NCBI GenBank assembly: GCA_934630735.1
Contig: CAKTWK010000007.1
Location: forward strand, 1 to 64,000
DNA length: 64,000 nt
Reading direction: 5' to 3'
Source of the DNA: an uncultured Collinsella sp.
Lineage (GTDB): Bacteria; Actinomycetota; Coriobacteriia; Coriobacteriales; Coriobacteriaceae
Part shown: positions 26,484 through 36,241 of the stretch, in pieces
Numbering within the stretch: the first letter of the stretch is position 1
Layout of the letters: each line of letters begins with the position of its first letter
Program-made: the position numbers and the translations under genes
Notes under the pieces: model-generated
What the model saw: the letters and a program-made list of their open reading frames with translations, nothing else
The model's database searches: none
What the model was told of the DNA's origin: nothing

Positions 26484-28811
26484 CTAGGCGGAAACTGCGG
26501 CAGAAGCAGTGTTGGTCTCGTCCTCGTCGGTCCAAGCGTGCTTGGGCATGGGACGGAAGATCTGGAAGAGCATCGCAACCAGCAGCACGATGGCCACAAC
26601 CGTCCAGATACCAAACTGGCCAAGGACAAGCAGGTTGTAGAACTGGTTGATGAACAGGCCGATGACCCATGCGAAGGCGCACTCGTAGCCGATGGCGATC
26701 GCGGTCCACTTGCCGGAGTCCATCTGGTTGCGGATGGTGCCCATGGCGGCAAAGCACGGGGCGCACAGCAGGTTGAAAGCGCCAAAGGCAACGCAGGCGC
26801 CCATAGTCGGGAACATGCCGGCAAACGCGGTCCACAGGCTCGGGTCGGTCTCGGCGGCGTCGGCGACGGACAGCAGCGAGCCGGCGGTGGCGACGACGTT
26901 CTCCTTAGCGACAAGGCCAGAGACAGTCAGCGCGGTGGCCTGCCAGGTGCTAAAGCCGAGCGGAGCGAAGATCCAGGCAACCAGGTTGCCCAGCATGGCG
27001 AGCACGGAGTAGTCCATGAACTCCTCGGGGATGCCGTCCATCGCAGGTAGGAAGCCAAAGGAACCGTTATAGCTACCAAAGTTGGAGAGGAACCAAACCA
27101 CAACGGTGGACGCGAAGATGACCGTGCCGGCCTTCTTGATAAAGGCCCAGCAGCGCTCCCACACGTGCAGTGCCCAAGAGCGGATCGCCGGGAAGTGGTA
27201 GGCGGGAAGCTCCATAACAAATGGCGTCGGGCGACCGGCGAAGAGCTTGGTCTTCTTGAGCATGAGGCCCGAGGCGATGACGGCAAAGACGCCCAGGAAG
27301 TAGAAGAGCGGGCTAATCCACGCGGCGGTGGTGGAAGAATCGCCGATGATGGAACCCATGAGCAGGGCAATGATCGGCAGCTTAGCGCCACAGGGAATGA
27401 ACGTGGTGGTCATGACCGTCATGCGACGGTCCTTCTCGTTCTCGATGGTCTTGGTGGCCATGACGCCGGGGACGCCGCAGCCCGAGGACACGAGCATGGG
27501 GATGAAGGACTTACCGGACAGGCCAAACCGGCGGAACACGCGGTCCATGATGAAGGCGACACGGGCCATGTAGCCGCAGTCCTCCAGGAAGGACAGCATC
27601 ACAAAGAGCAGGAACATCTGCGGAACGAAGCCGAAGATGGCGCCTAAGCCGCCGACGATACCGTCGCAGACCAGCGAATCGACCAGCCCACCGTCCTCGG
27701 TGCCGCCTGCCACAAGGGCGTCGTGCACCACGGTGGTAATACCCGGAACATAGGGGCCGTACTGCGCCGGGTCGACCGAGTCGGCATTGTCGCCCGCAGC
27801 CTCGACGGCCGCATCGTAGGCGTCGCGGCCCTGACCGAGCACGTACCAACCGTCGGTACCGAAGAGCTGGTCGTTGGTGAAGTCGGTCACCGTGCCGCCC
27901 AGGGTGGAAACGGCGATGTAGTACACGCAGAACATGATGACCACAAAGATCGGCAGGCCCAGGATACGGTTGGTAACCACACGGTCGATCTTCTCGGAAG
28001 TGCTCATCTTGGCAGGAGCCTTGGTCATGCACTCGTCAATGATGTGGGCAATCACGCCGTAGCGCTCGCCGGTAATGATGGACTCGGCGTCGTCGTCGCA
28101 GTCCTGCTCGCACTGGGCGACCAGCTGCTCCACGCGAGCGGCCTTCTCCTTGGTGAGGTTGATGAGCTTGCAGGCGTCCGCATCGCGCTCGAACAGCTTG
28201 ACGGCGTAGTAGCGGCGTTTGTTGGCGGGAACGCTCGCAGGCAGGTTGTTCTCGATGTGGTCCAGAACGTCCTCGATGGAAGAGTCGAACTTGTGCTCCG
28301 GCACCTGGCCCTTGGAAGCAGCGGACTTCTTGACCTGCTCGAACAGCTCCGTGATGCCCTTGTTCTTAAGAGCGGAGATCATCATGACCGGGCAGCCAAG
28401 CTTCTTGGAGAGCTTGTCCGTGTCGATCTTATCGCCGTTCTTCTCGACCAGGTCGGCCATGTTGAGGGCGACGACCACGGGCAGGCCGGTCTCGATAACC
28501 TGAAGCGCCAGGTACAGGTTGCGCTCGAGGTTGGTGGCGTCGACCACCTGGACGACGACATCGGGCTCGCCGCTCATGAGGTAATCGCGCGAGCACTGCT
28601 CCTCGGGGCTGTAGGGGGAAAGCGAGTAGATGCCGGGGAGGTCCGTGATGGTAACGTTCTTGTCGCTTAGGAGCTTGGCTTCCTTTTTCTCAACCGTGAC
28701 GCCCGGCCAGTTGCCAACGTAGCCGTTGGCGCCGGTGATCAGGTTGAAAAGCGTGGTCTTGCCGCAGTTGGGGTTACCCGCCAGCGCGACATGGATCTGA
28801 GAATCCGCCAT
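26484..28811 (-). CDS. feoB: Ferrous iron transporter FeoB
   Basis: A 775-residue inner-membrane Fe2+ transporter. The N-terminal G domain (1-~170) shows G1 GNPNCGKTT, G3 DLPG and the NMAD G4 motif. A helical regulatory domain follows, then a membrane domain (about 280-745) with the two Gate regions and conserved Cys-Gly motifs (GCGVPGVMATKT, IPCGAKLPI). It imports ferrous iron, the main form under anaerobic conditions. ATG 28811 has AAGGA upstream. Third gene of the feoA-feoA-feoB operon; a palindrome resembling an iron-regulator box lies just before it (28887-28906). Confidence 0.97.
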   Translation of the reverse strand: MADSQIHVALAGNPNCGKTTLFNLITGANGYVGNWPGVTVEKKEAKLLSDKNVTITDLPGIYSLSPYSPEEQCSRDYLMSGEPDVVVQVVDATNLERNLYLALQVIETGLPVVVALNMADLVEKNGDKIDTDKLSKKLGCPVMMISALKNKGITELFEQVKKSAASKGQVPEHKFDSSIEDVLDHIENNLPASVPANKRRYYAVKLFERDADACKLINLTKEKAARVEQLVAQCEQDCDDDAESIITGERYGVIAHIIDECMTKAPAKMSTSEKIDRVVTNRILGLPIFVVIMFCVYYIAVSTLGGTVTDFTNDQLFGTDGWYVLGQGRDAYDAAVEAAGDNADSVDPAQYGPYVPGITTVVHDALVAGGTEDGGLVDSLVCDGIVGGLGAIFGFVPQMFLLFVMLSFLEDCGYMARVAFIMDRVFRRFGLSGKSFIPMLVSSGCGVPGVMATKTIENEKDRRMTVMTTTFIPCGAKLPIIALLMGSIIGDSSTTAAWISPLFYFLGVFAVIASGLMLKKTKLFAGRPTPFVMELPAYHFPAIRSWALHVWERCWAFIKKAGTVIFASTVVVWFLSNFGSYNGSFGFLPAMDGIPEEFMDYSVLAMLGNLVAWIFAPLGFSTWQATALTVSGLVAKENVVATAGSLLSVADAAETDPSLWTAFAGMFPTMGACVAFGAFNLLCAPCFAAMGTIRNQMDSGKWTAIAIGYECAFAWVIGLFINQFYNLLVLGQFGIWTVVAIVLLVAMLFQIFRPMPKHAWTDEDETNTASAAVSA

Positions 28812-28886
28812 TCAATCCTTCTTCCTTGCGTGCCCGCGCTGCTTTCTCCGCGCAGGCTGGATAATGTGCTTCAACATTGCAGATTC

Positions 28887-28906
28887 AAGTTAGAAATACC
28901 TAACTT
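28887..28906 (-). promoter_or_regulatory. Candidate DtxR/IdeR-type iron box upstream of feoB
   Basis: Perfect 20-bp palindrome AAGTTAG-AAATAC-CTAACTT, similar in layout to DtxR/IdeR-family sites (TTAGgttag...ctaaccTAA). It lies 76 bp before the feoB start, in the feoA-feoB gap. Confidence 0.55.
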
Positions 28907-28934
28907 TATCTGCAGAAATATTCGCCATAGGCCC

Positions 28935-29156
28935 TTACTGGACCTCGACGACGGCAGCCTCCTCCTTGCGGATGGAAAGCTCGTAGCCGCGCACGTTGAT
29001 CTCGACCGGATCGCCGAGCGGTGCGACCTTTACGACCTTAAACGACGTGCCCTTGATAAGGCCCAGGTCCATAAGGTGGCGGCGAAGCGCACCCTCACCG
29101 TGAAGCTTGACGATCGTGGAGCTCTCGCCCACCTTAACGTCACCCAACGTCTTCAT
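28935..29156 (-). CDS. feoA: FeoA family protein (first paralogue)
   Basis: A 73-residue SH3-like FeoA, a small cytoplasmic partner of FeoB needed for full Fe2+ uptake. The fold is suggested by alternating short hydrophobic strands and the typical RRHLMDLGLIKGTSFKVVKVAPLGDPVEI core. AAAGGGGGACGAG before the ATG is a good ribosome binding site. It lies between the second feoA and feoB. Confidence 0.92.
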   Translation of the reverse strand: MKTLGDVKVGESSTIVKLHGEGALRRHLMDLGLIKGTSFKVVKVAPLGDPVEINVRGYELSIRKEEAAVVEVQ

Positions 29157-29195
29157 TTTCTCGTCCCCCTTTCGGCTTTTATGAAATGCTGCGAA

Positions 29196-29438
29196 CTAAC
29201 CGACGGTCATGATGTGCATGGCGACCTTGGAATCGATGCCAAAGCGTGCGCCCAGCACGGTGACGATGATGTTGGCGCCACTCGAGCTCACCACGTGGAT
29301 CTCGCTGCCTTCGACAAAGCCGAGGTCCTTGAGGTGGTGCTTCATGTCCTCATTGCCCTTTACGCGAGACACGCGCACGGTTTCGCCCGCTTTTACCATC
29401 GAAAGCGGCATAGCCGGCATCTGCGGTCCGCAAGACAT
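29196..29438 (-). CDS. FeoA family protein (second paralogue)
   Basis: An 80-residue FeoA-like protein with an N-terminal MSCGPQMPAMPLS extension containing one Cys. The core (HHLKDLGFVEGSEIHVVSS) matches FeoA. Two separate FeoA-type proteins before FeoB are common in anaerobic Firmicutes and Actinobacteria. The first gene of the feo operon: TTAGGAG precedes the ATG, and a large inverted repeat lies upstream (29482-29535). Confidence 0.9.
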   Translation of the reverse strand: MSCGPQMPAMPLSMVKAGETVRVSRVKGNEDMKHHLKDLGFVEGSEIHVVSSSGANIIVTVLGARFGIDSKVAMHIMTVG

Positions 29439-29481
29439 GAGTGAGCTCCTAACGTCAGTTCGTCCTCAACATCGACGCAGC

Positions 29482-29535
29482 AAAAGTTAACCACGTCTAT
29501 GTTCGCTTTAGTAAACTAGCACGTGGTTAACTTTT
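29482..29535 (-). promoter_or_regulatory. Perfect 15-bp inverted repeat upstream of the feo operon
   Basis: AAAAGTTAACCACGT (29482-29496) and ACGTGGTTAACTTTT (29521-29535) are exact complements 24 bp apart, about 45 bp before the first feoA. Each arm contains GTTAAC, so a paired operator for an iron- or manganese-dependent repressor is plausible; a hairpin in the leader RNA is the alternative. Confidence 0.5.
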
Positions 29536-29623
29536 TTGGAAGCCTTTCGCGCACATTCCTGCAAAAAGTTACCGATGGGTTACCTTACGAAAGATATGGG
29601 GCGTATCGGTAGACGGTAGCTTC

Positions 29624-29707
29624 GGGGTCGCGATCGGCTGGACCGCGCATTCTGGAGGGACAGATGTGGCAGTAAACGTCGCGCAGCGCAGCGCTCCGAG
29701 CGACCCC
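29624..29707. repeat. Weak long inverted repeat in the feo-rpiR gap
   Basis: GGGGTCGC (29624-29631) and GCGACCCC (29700-29707) with nested TCGG/CCGA arms enclose about 70 bp. No frame in 29440-29793 looks coding. It resembles the other long hairpins in the window in layout, but no second copy is seen here. Confidence 0.3.
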
Positions 29708-29759
29708 AGCAAAGACGGGGCAAGATTCCACGACCAAAAAACGATGCGCTTCCGCCCTC

Positions 29760-29765
29760 TATAAT
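29760..29765 (+). promoter_or_regulatory. Consensus -10 box before the RpiR-type gene
   Basis: A perfect TATAAT 28 bp before the start codon at 29794. No good -35 stands 16-18 bp upstream, so this is a partial promoter call. Confidence 0.4.
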
Positions 29766-29793
29766 GAGTTGAGCAATCAACGCAGGAGGCGGC

Positions 29794-30636
29794 ATGGACC
29801 AAGACCCGAGCGACCTCGTTCGCGCACCAAAAGACACTGTGAGCACCATCAGGCATTTCAGTCTGATGAACTCCCTTCTGGCTGTTGTCAACCAGAGCCC
29901 CCACGACTCGCAGGACAGTGTGCTCGCACGCTATTTTCTGGAGCATTTTGACCGTTTGGCAAAGCTCAACGTCTACGACGTGGCAGAGGAATGCTTTACC
30001 TCACGATCGGGCATCAGGCGCTTCTGCCAGTCCATCGGCCTCGACAATTTTTCGGACCTCAAGTCCTATACCTGGGAATGGTCGCGCCACCGACGCCTCT
30101 TCTCGCGCTATGCCGACCACGAGAACTACCGCGAGTACCTCATGGACGCGCTCGCCCACATGGACCGCACCATCAACGATGCCGTGCCCGAGGGGACGCT
30201 CGACAGCCTTGCGGCCTTCATCCATGATGCCCGCCGCGTGGTGATCCTCACCTCGGATTTCTCGAGCGGGGCCGTGCGGCAGTTTCAGCAGTCGATGCTC
30301 TACCTGCACAAGATGGTCGACATCGTGACGGACTCCACGGGAGACATCACCCAGCTCGCAACGCTCGGCGCGCATGATGCGCTCATCGTGATATCGGAAC
30401 ACGGAAACTACGCGCGCGCCGTGCAGTCCGTCTTTGCGGGCTCAAGGATACCGCGCGTGCTCATCACCGTCGATGCCGATGCCGACATCGAGGATACCTT
30501 TACCTTTGCCGTGCGCCTCTCGCCCGAGCCCCAAGCGGCGGGGCGCACCGTCTTTGCGCAGTACGGCATCACTTACCTGCTCGATCTTCTCTACAACCGC
30601 TACTACACAATCTATGGGGAGCATGCGGCGGAATAG
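29794..30636 (+). CDS. RpiR/MurR-family transcriptional regulator
   Basis: A 280-residue regulator with an N-terminal RpiR helix-turn-helix (about 25-100; VYDVAEECFTSRSGIRRFCQSIG) and a C-terminal SIS (sugar isomerase) domain (about 120-265) that binds a phosphosugar. AGGAGG stands six bases before the ATG. It precedes a PTS EIIBC and a GH1 6-phospho-beta-glucosidase, so it probably senses a phosphorylated beta-glucoside or a downstream sugar phosphate and controls those genes. Whether it activates or represses is unknown. Confidence 0.88.
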   Translation: MDQDPSDLVRAPKDTVSTIRHFSLMNSLLAVVNQSPHDSQDSVLARYFLEHFDRLAKLNVYDVAEECFTSRSGIRRFCQSIGLDNFSDLKSYTWEWSRHRRLFSRYADHENYREYLMDALAHMDRTINDAVPEGTLDSLAAFIHDARRVVILTSDFSSGAVRQFQQSMLYLHKMVDIVTDSTGDITQLATLGAHDALIVISEHGNYARAVQSVFAGSRIPRVLITVDADADIEDTFTFAVRLSPEPQAAGRTVFAQYGITYLLDLLYNRYYTIYGEHAAE

Positions 30637-30702
30637 AGCCACAGCGCGATTGGGCGAGCGCGACGTCGGCATCCCGCAGCACGCCCGCTCAAGGTCCAAA
30701 AA

Positions 30703-30737
30703 CCGAACCCAACCCCTGGGTCCAATTTCCGAACCCC
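30703..30737. promoter_or_regulatory. Direct repeat CCGAACCC upstream of the PTS gene
   Basis: CCGAACCC at 30703-30710 recurs at 30729-30736, 26 bp apart, in the gap between the regulator and the PTS gene. Possible operator sites for the RpiR-type protein; weak evidence. Confidence 0.25.
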
Positions 30738-30822
30738 ACGCCCGTGCGCGCGCTCGCTATCATGCAGCCATCAGCAGCGCGCGCTGAACCACATCACCAT
30801 CCCCGTTTTGAAGGGAAAGCCC

Positions 30823-32229
30823 ATGGCTGCCAAAAAAGATTACGCGGCAATGCGCTCCGCTATCATCGACGCCTGCGGAGGCGCAGAGAACATCTCCAAC
30901 GTATCCCACTGCATGACGCGCCTGCGTCTGCAGCTCAAGAACACCGCCCGTTTTGACGAGGGCGCCGCAAAGGGCGTCCCCGGCGTGATCGGCCTCGTTG
31001 TGCAAAACGGCGAGTACCAGTTTGTAATCGGGCAGGACGTACCGAGCCTTTACGAGGAGTTCCTCAAGGTGGAGGGCATCACCGCGGGCGGTTCGGTCGA
31101 CGACCCGGACGCCGTGAAGGCCGAAAAGCAAGATCACGGCAGTATCGTCAACGCCATCCTGTCCTTCCTGGGCGGCACGTTCTCGCCCGTCATCCCCGTC
31201 ATCGTGGCCGGCGGTCTTACCGGTGCCGTACTGACGCTCCTCGTCAACTTCTGCGGGGTGTCGAGCGAATCGGGCACCTACCAGTTCTTCTCCTGCATCA
31301 ACCAGGCAACGTTCTACTTCCTGCCCATGTTTATCGGCTTCTCGGCCGCCCAGCGTCTCAAGTCCAACGGCTACCTGGGAGCCTTCCTGGGCGCCGTGCT
31401 GCTCTTCTACACCATGGGCGTGGGCAACGAGACCGTCTACGACTTCTTTGGGCTTGCCGTTCCCGCAGTGAGCTACAACTCCACGGTCTTCCCGGTAATC
31501 CTGGGCGTCTTGCTCATGAGCGCCGTTTACCGCTTCTTCCAGAAGGTCCTGCCCGAGGTCCTGCGCACCATCTTCGTGCCGCTGCTCACCATGCTCGTCA
31601 CCGTACCGCTGACGCTTCTCGTCCTGGGCCCCATCGGGTACACCGTGGGTACCGCCCTTGCCGACGTGCTCATCACTGTCTACCGTGCCTGCCCCGCAGC
31701 AGCCGTTGCCTTTGTGGGCTGCTGCACCCCGTGGCTCGTCTTCTTTGGCATGAACAACGCCCTCTACCCGCTTCAGTTCATCCTTATGGCCGAGGTCGGC
31801 TCCGACCCGCTCATCTGCGCCGGAATGACCGCCGCTAACCTCGCCGTTGCCGGTGCATGCTTTGCTGCCGCCGTGGTTGAGAAAAAGCTCGATGAGCGCT
31901 CCGTTGCCGTGGGCGCCGGCGTTACCGCCATGTGCTCCATCACCGAACCTGGCGTGTACGGCGTGCTCTTTACCAAGCGCTTCCCGCTTGTGGGCGCCAT
32001 GATCGGTGGCGGCATCGGAGGCATCATCGCCGGTCTTACCGGTATGACCCAATACGTCATCACCGCATGCAGCTTTATCGCCTTCCCGGCCTATATCGGC
32101 GCCGACGGCTCGCTGACCAATCTGGCGCTCGCCCTCACTGTTATGACCGTCTCCGTGGCAACGTCTTTTGCCGCCACCTTCGTGCTCGGCAAGCGCGCCG
32201 AGGCCAAGGCAGCGAACGCCGAGGCCTAA
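30823..32229 (+). CDS. PTS beta-glucoside-type transporter, EIIBC
   Basis: A 468-residue phosphotransferase permease: EIIB (about 1-85) with the phosphorylated Cys in NVSHCMTRLRL, and EIIC (about 105-460) with roughly ten membrane helices. It imports and phosphorylates a beta-glucoside. There is no EIIA domain, so phosphate must come from a separate EIIA elsewhere, fed by HPr. ATG 30823 with AAGGGAAAG is preferred to a TTG five codons earlier. It lies between the RpiR regulator and the 6-phospho-beta-glucosidase that would hydrolyse its product. The exact sugar (cellobiose, arbutin, salicin) is not decided by sequence. Confidence 0.9.
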   Translation: MAAKKDYAAMRSAIIDACGGAENISNVSHCMTRLRLQLKNTARFDEGAAKGVPGVIGLVVQNGEYQFVIGQDVPSLYEEFLKVEGITAGGSVDDPDAVKAEKQDHGSIVNAILSFLGGTFSPVIPVIVAGGLTGAVLTLLVNFCGVSSESGTYQFFSCINQATFYFLPMFIGFSAAQRLKSNGYLGAFLGAVLLFYTMGVGNETVYDFFGLAVPAVSYNSTVFPVILGVLLMSAVYRFFQKVLPEVLRTIFVPLLTMLVTVPLTLLVLGPIGYTVGTALADVLITVYRACPAAAVAFVGCCTPWLVFFGMNNALYPLQFILMAEVGSDPLICAGMTAANLAVAGACFAAAVVEKKLDERSVAVGAGVTAMCSITEPGVYGVLFTKRFPLVGAMIGGGIGGIIAGLTGMTQYVITACSFIAFPAYIGADGSLTNLALALTVMTVSVATSFAATFVLGKRAEAKAANAEA

Positions 32230-32317
32230 AGGCCCTCACCGACGCAACGATCAATCGAACTTGCGCCCGCACCTCAGCGCGTGTGGGCGCTGCATCCCAG
32301 CCGCAAAGGAGACACCC

Positions 32318-33772
32318 ATGGCATATACCACCAGCACCTTTCCCCAGGGCTTTCTTTGGGGCGCCGCAACCAGCGCCTACCAGGTAGAGGGCGCGGCCTA
32401 CGAGGACGGCAAGAAGCCCTCGCAGCAAGATATCATCAACAAGAACATCTACGAGGAGCGCGGCTTTGCCACGGCCGACATCGCAAGCGACCACTATCAT
32501 CATTTTCGCGAGGATGTGGCCCTCATGGCCGAGATGGGCCTCAAGGCCTACCGTTTTAGCATCGCCTGGTCGCGCGTGATCCCCGATGGCACCGGCGCCG
32601 TCAACCCGGCCGGACTCAAGTTCTACCACGATCTCATCGACGAACTCAAGGCGCACAATATCGAGCCCATCGTGACCCTCTACCACTACGACCTGCCCTG
32701 GGCCCTTGTGGAACGCTACGGCGGTTGGCTGTCGCGTCAGGTGGTCGACGACTTTGAGGCATACGCACGTTTTGTGATCAACGAGTTCAAGGATCAGGTC
32801 AAGTACTGGACCACCATCAACGAGCAGTCGATCATCGTCCAGTACTGGACGCAGAAGTGCTATATCCCCGAGGAGCTGCGTCGCAACAACCAGCTGCGCT
32901 ACCAGATCAACCACCATATGAACCTCGCCCACGCCGTGGCTTGCAACCTGGTGCACGAGCTCGTGCCGGGCGGCATGGTGGGCAGCGTGATCGGTTACTC
33001 ACCCATCTATCCGCTCACGAGCCGCGCCGAGGACGCCATGGCCGCGCAGAACGCGCACGACCTGCGCAACGCCTACTACCTCGACATCTACTTCAAGGGC
33101 AAGTACACCGACTCTGCCATGGCCTACCTGGAGCGCCATGGCTTGGCACCCAAGATCGAGCCGGGCGATATGGAGCTCATCGCAAGCGGTACCTCGGACA
33201 TGCTGGGCATCAACTACTATGCGAGCGAGTGCGCCAAATGGTGTCCCGACGACGGATCGCACGAGATGCGCTGGAACGGCGTGAACCTTACCGGCAAAAA
33301 GGGGGATATCAGCGGTTTTGAGACGCATCCCGGCTTTTATGAGATGTGTAAGAACCCCAACCTCGATACGAACGACTGGGATTGGGCGATTGACCCCGTG
33401 GGCCTTGAGTACCTGCTACGCGACATCTACATGCGCTACAACAAGCCGCTCATGGTGTGCGAGAACGGCCTGGGAGCCTTTGACTCACTCACCGAGGACG
33501 GCCGCGTGCACGACCCCTACCGCATCGACTACTTGGAGAAGCACATCGCAGCCATGAAGCGCGCGATGGACTTTGGCGTGGAGATGCTTGCGTACTGCCC
33601 GTGGTCAGCACTCGACCTGCTCTCTACGAGCAACGGCGTCAAGAAGCGCTACGGATTCATCTACGTGGACCGCACCGACGACGACCCCAAGGAGTGCAAG
33701 CGCTATCGCAAGGACTCCTTTGAGTGGTACCGCGGCGTGATCGAGCGCAACGGCGCGGGGCTTGTGCTCTAG
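32318..33772 (+). CDS. 6-phospho-beta-glucosidase, GH1
   Basis: A 484-residue family 1 glycosidase, a cytoplasmic (beta/alpha)8 barrel that hydrolyses phosphorylated beta-glucosides to glucose-6-phosphate and aglycone. The N-terminal FPQGFLWGAATSAYQVEGA signature, the acid/base Glu in TINEQS (usually TxNEP) and the nucleophile Glu in CENGLG are visible. AAAGGAG precedes ATG 32318; a longer frame to 32168 overlaps the PTS stop and is rejected. Co-transcribed with the PTS gene, 88 bp upstream. Specificity for phosphorylated substrate is inferred from the PTS partner and family. Confidence 0.93.
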   Translation: MAYTTSTFPQGFLWGAATSAYQVEGAAYEDGKKPSQQDIINKNIYEERGFATADIASDHYHHFREDVALMAEMGLKAYRFSIAWSRVIPDGTGAVNPAGLKFYHDLIDELKAHNIEPIVTLYHYDLPWALVERYGGWLSRQVVDDFEAYARFVINEFKDQVKYWTTINEQSIIVQYWTQKCYIPEELRRNNQLRYQINHHMNLAHAVACNLVHELVPGGMVGSVIGYSPIYPLTSRAEDAMAAQNAHDLRNAYYLDIYFKGKYTDSAMAYLERHGLAPKIEPGDMELIASGTSDMLGINYYASECAKWCPDDGSHEMRWNGVNLTGKKGDISGFETHPGFYEMCKNPNLDTNDWDWAIDPVGLEYLLRDIYMRYNKPLMVCENGLGAFDSLTEDGRVHDPYRIDYLEKHIAAMKRAMDFGVEMLAYCPWSALDLLSTSNGVKKRYGFIYVDRTDDDPKECKRYRKDSFEWYRGVIERNGAGLVL

Positions 33773-33839
33773 CCCTCGGTCGTTCGCCCCCTGCAGCAAC
33801 TCGCCCAGAATCACGCGCGACAAACCAAGAAGATGACAA

Positions 33840-33886
33840 CGTGCCGCACCTCGGCGGAGCCAATGCTCAAGCCAAGGTGCGGCACG
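33840..33886 (+). terminator. Hairpin after the phospho-beta-glucosidase gene
   Basis: A perfect 12-bp stem CGTGCCGCACCT / AGGTGCGGCACG with a 23-nt loop, 68 bp after the stop. The T-tail is poor (CTTGCTTGC), so termination is likely but not certain. Confidence 0.55.
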
Positions 33887-33916
33887 CTTGCTTGCGGTTC
33901 TTAAAGATTCCCGAAT

Positions 33917-33940
33917 GGACAAAGGGACTGCCCCTTTGCC
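33917..33940. repeat. Short palindrome resembling the REP-like family
   Basis: CAAAGGG-actgc-CCCTTTG with GCCAC after it recalls the core of the REP-like repeats. It lies between convergent bgl and HPr-type genes and may help terminate the HPr transcript. Confidence 0.35.
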
Positions 33941-33952
33941 ACATTATTGCGG

Positions 33953-34201
33953 TTAAAGCGAGAGGTTTCTGATCGACGTAACGCAGGAGGCCTCGTCTGC
34001 GCCCGAAACGCGGAAGATGATGTCCTCGCCGCACTCGCCGTAGAGAGCCATGAGGCCCATAACGTCGCGACCGTCGGTATGGCGATCGCCGATGCTGACC
34101 GATACGTTGCTACGATGCTTGGCAATAATGTCATAGAGCAGCGCAACCGGGCGGGCATGCAGTCCCAACGGATCTTTAATCGTCTTTGTAAACTCGACCA
34201 T
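33953..34201 (-). CDS. HPr-family phosphocarrier, Asp at the Ser46 position
   Basis: An 82-residue protein of the PTS HPr fold. The phosphoryl-accepting His is at residue 15 in GLHARP. At the regulatory Ser46 position there is Asp (GRDVMGLM instead of the usual KSIMGVM), which could mimic phosphoserine permanently or reflect loss of kinase control. ATG 34201 has GGGAGGGGAC directly upstream and gives the standard HPr length. It converges on the beta-glucoside operon, so it may be the general HPr or a dedicated one. The His15/Asp46 combination is read directly from the sequence; its effect is inference. Confidence 0.85.
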   Translation of the reverse strand: MVEFTKTIKDPLGLHARPVALLYDIIAKHRSNVSVSIGDRHTDGRDVMGLMALYGECGEDIIFRVSGADEASCVTSIRNLSL

Positions 34202-34304
34202 GTCCCCTCCCACGGCATCGCACATTCGGCCGGCAAACCCAGCCACGTGGTAGTTATTGTAGCGTTAGATGCTTGTCGAGAGCTCCTCTGAACACCTCGT
34301 GGGC

Positions 34305-34512
34305 AAAAAGTGGCAAATATGAGTACTGTCACCAATTTAGTAGCAGCAAAATCGAGAACAAAGCGCCTACTTTGAGCGATTCAAAGAGGTTGAAAGCCGT
34401 CAAACGCCCTTTAAAGGGGGTTAGATAAATTGATTTTGAGCCCATTTTCGCTCAGAACAGGCCGAAAAATATGACACATCTTTTGCAACAGTACTCATAT
34501 TTGACATTTTTT
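34305..34512. repeat. 208-bp inverted-repeat element D, copy 2
   Basis: Arms AAAAAGTGGCAAATATGAGT, then ACTGT on the left, and ACAGTACTCATATTTGACAT, then TTTTT on the right, pair with few mismatches around about 155 bp of AT-rich DNA that includes CCCTTTAAAGGG. No credible coding frame. The arms share the layout of element D copy 1 (22030-22189), but sequence identity is low, so grouping them is tentative. Confidence 0.6.
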
Positions 34513-34545
34513 GAACACGGGGCCCGGACAACATGCCCCCCAACG

Positions 34546-34577
34546 CAAAAAGGAGGGGCCTTGTAAGGCCCCTCCTT
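34546..34577 (-). terminator. Terminator of the APC permease gene
   Basis: A perfect 11-bp stem AAGGAGGGGCC / GGCCCCTCCTT with a 6-nt loop and a T run on the minus strand, about 48 bp after the stop at 34625. Confidence 0.85.
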
Positions 34578-34624
34578 AGGAAAAGGAATCGATTTATTCC
34601 ACAGCCGTAGATTAATCCTAGCCG

Positions 34625-36100
<1,476 letters not shown>

Positions 36101-36163
36101 TCATCTATTAAATGTCATCTAAACCCGTCCGAGCTGCAAGTGCAAACACGGACGGCGCACCTG

Positions 36164-36208
36164 CTAAGGGGAATGGGGAAAAGGGAGTCAACAAAGCCAT
36201 CCCCCTTA
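36164..36208. other. Hairpin between ebgC and the APC gene
   Basis: TAAGGGGAATGG pairs with CCATCCCCCTTA (one mismatch) around about 20 nt. It may be the ebg terminator, but it has no T-tail. Another stem CCGTCCG/CGGACGG lies at 36124-36154 in the APC leader. Confidence 0.35.
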
Positions 36209-36241
36209 ACGGCGCGAAGCAAACGTCCAGGCGGACGAATA

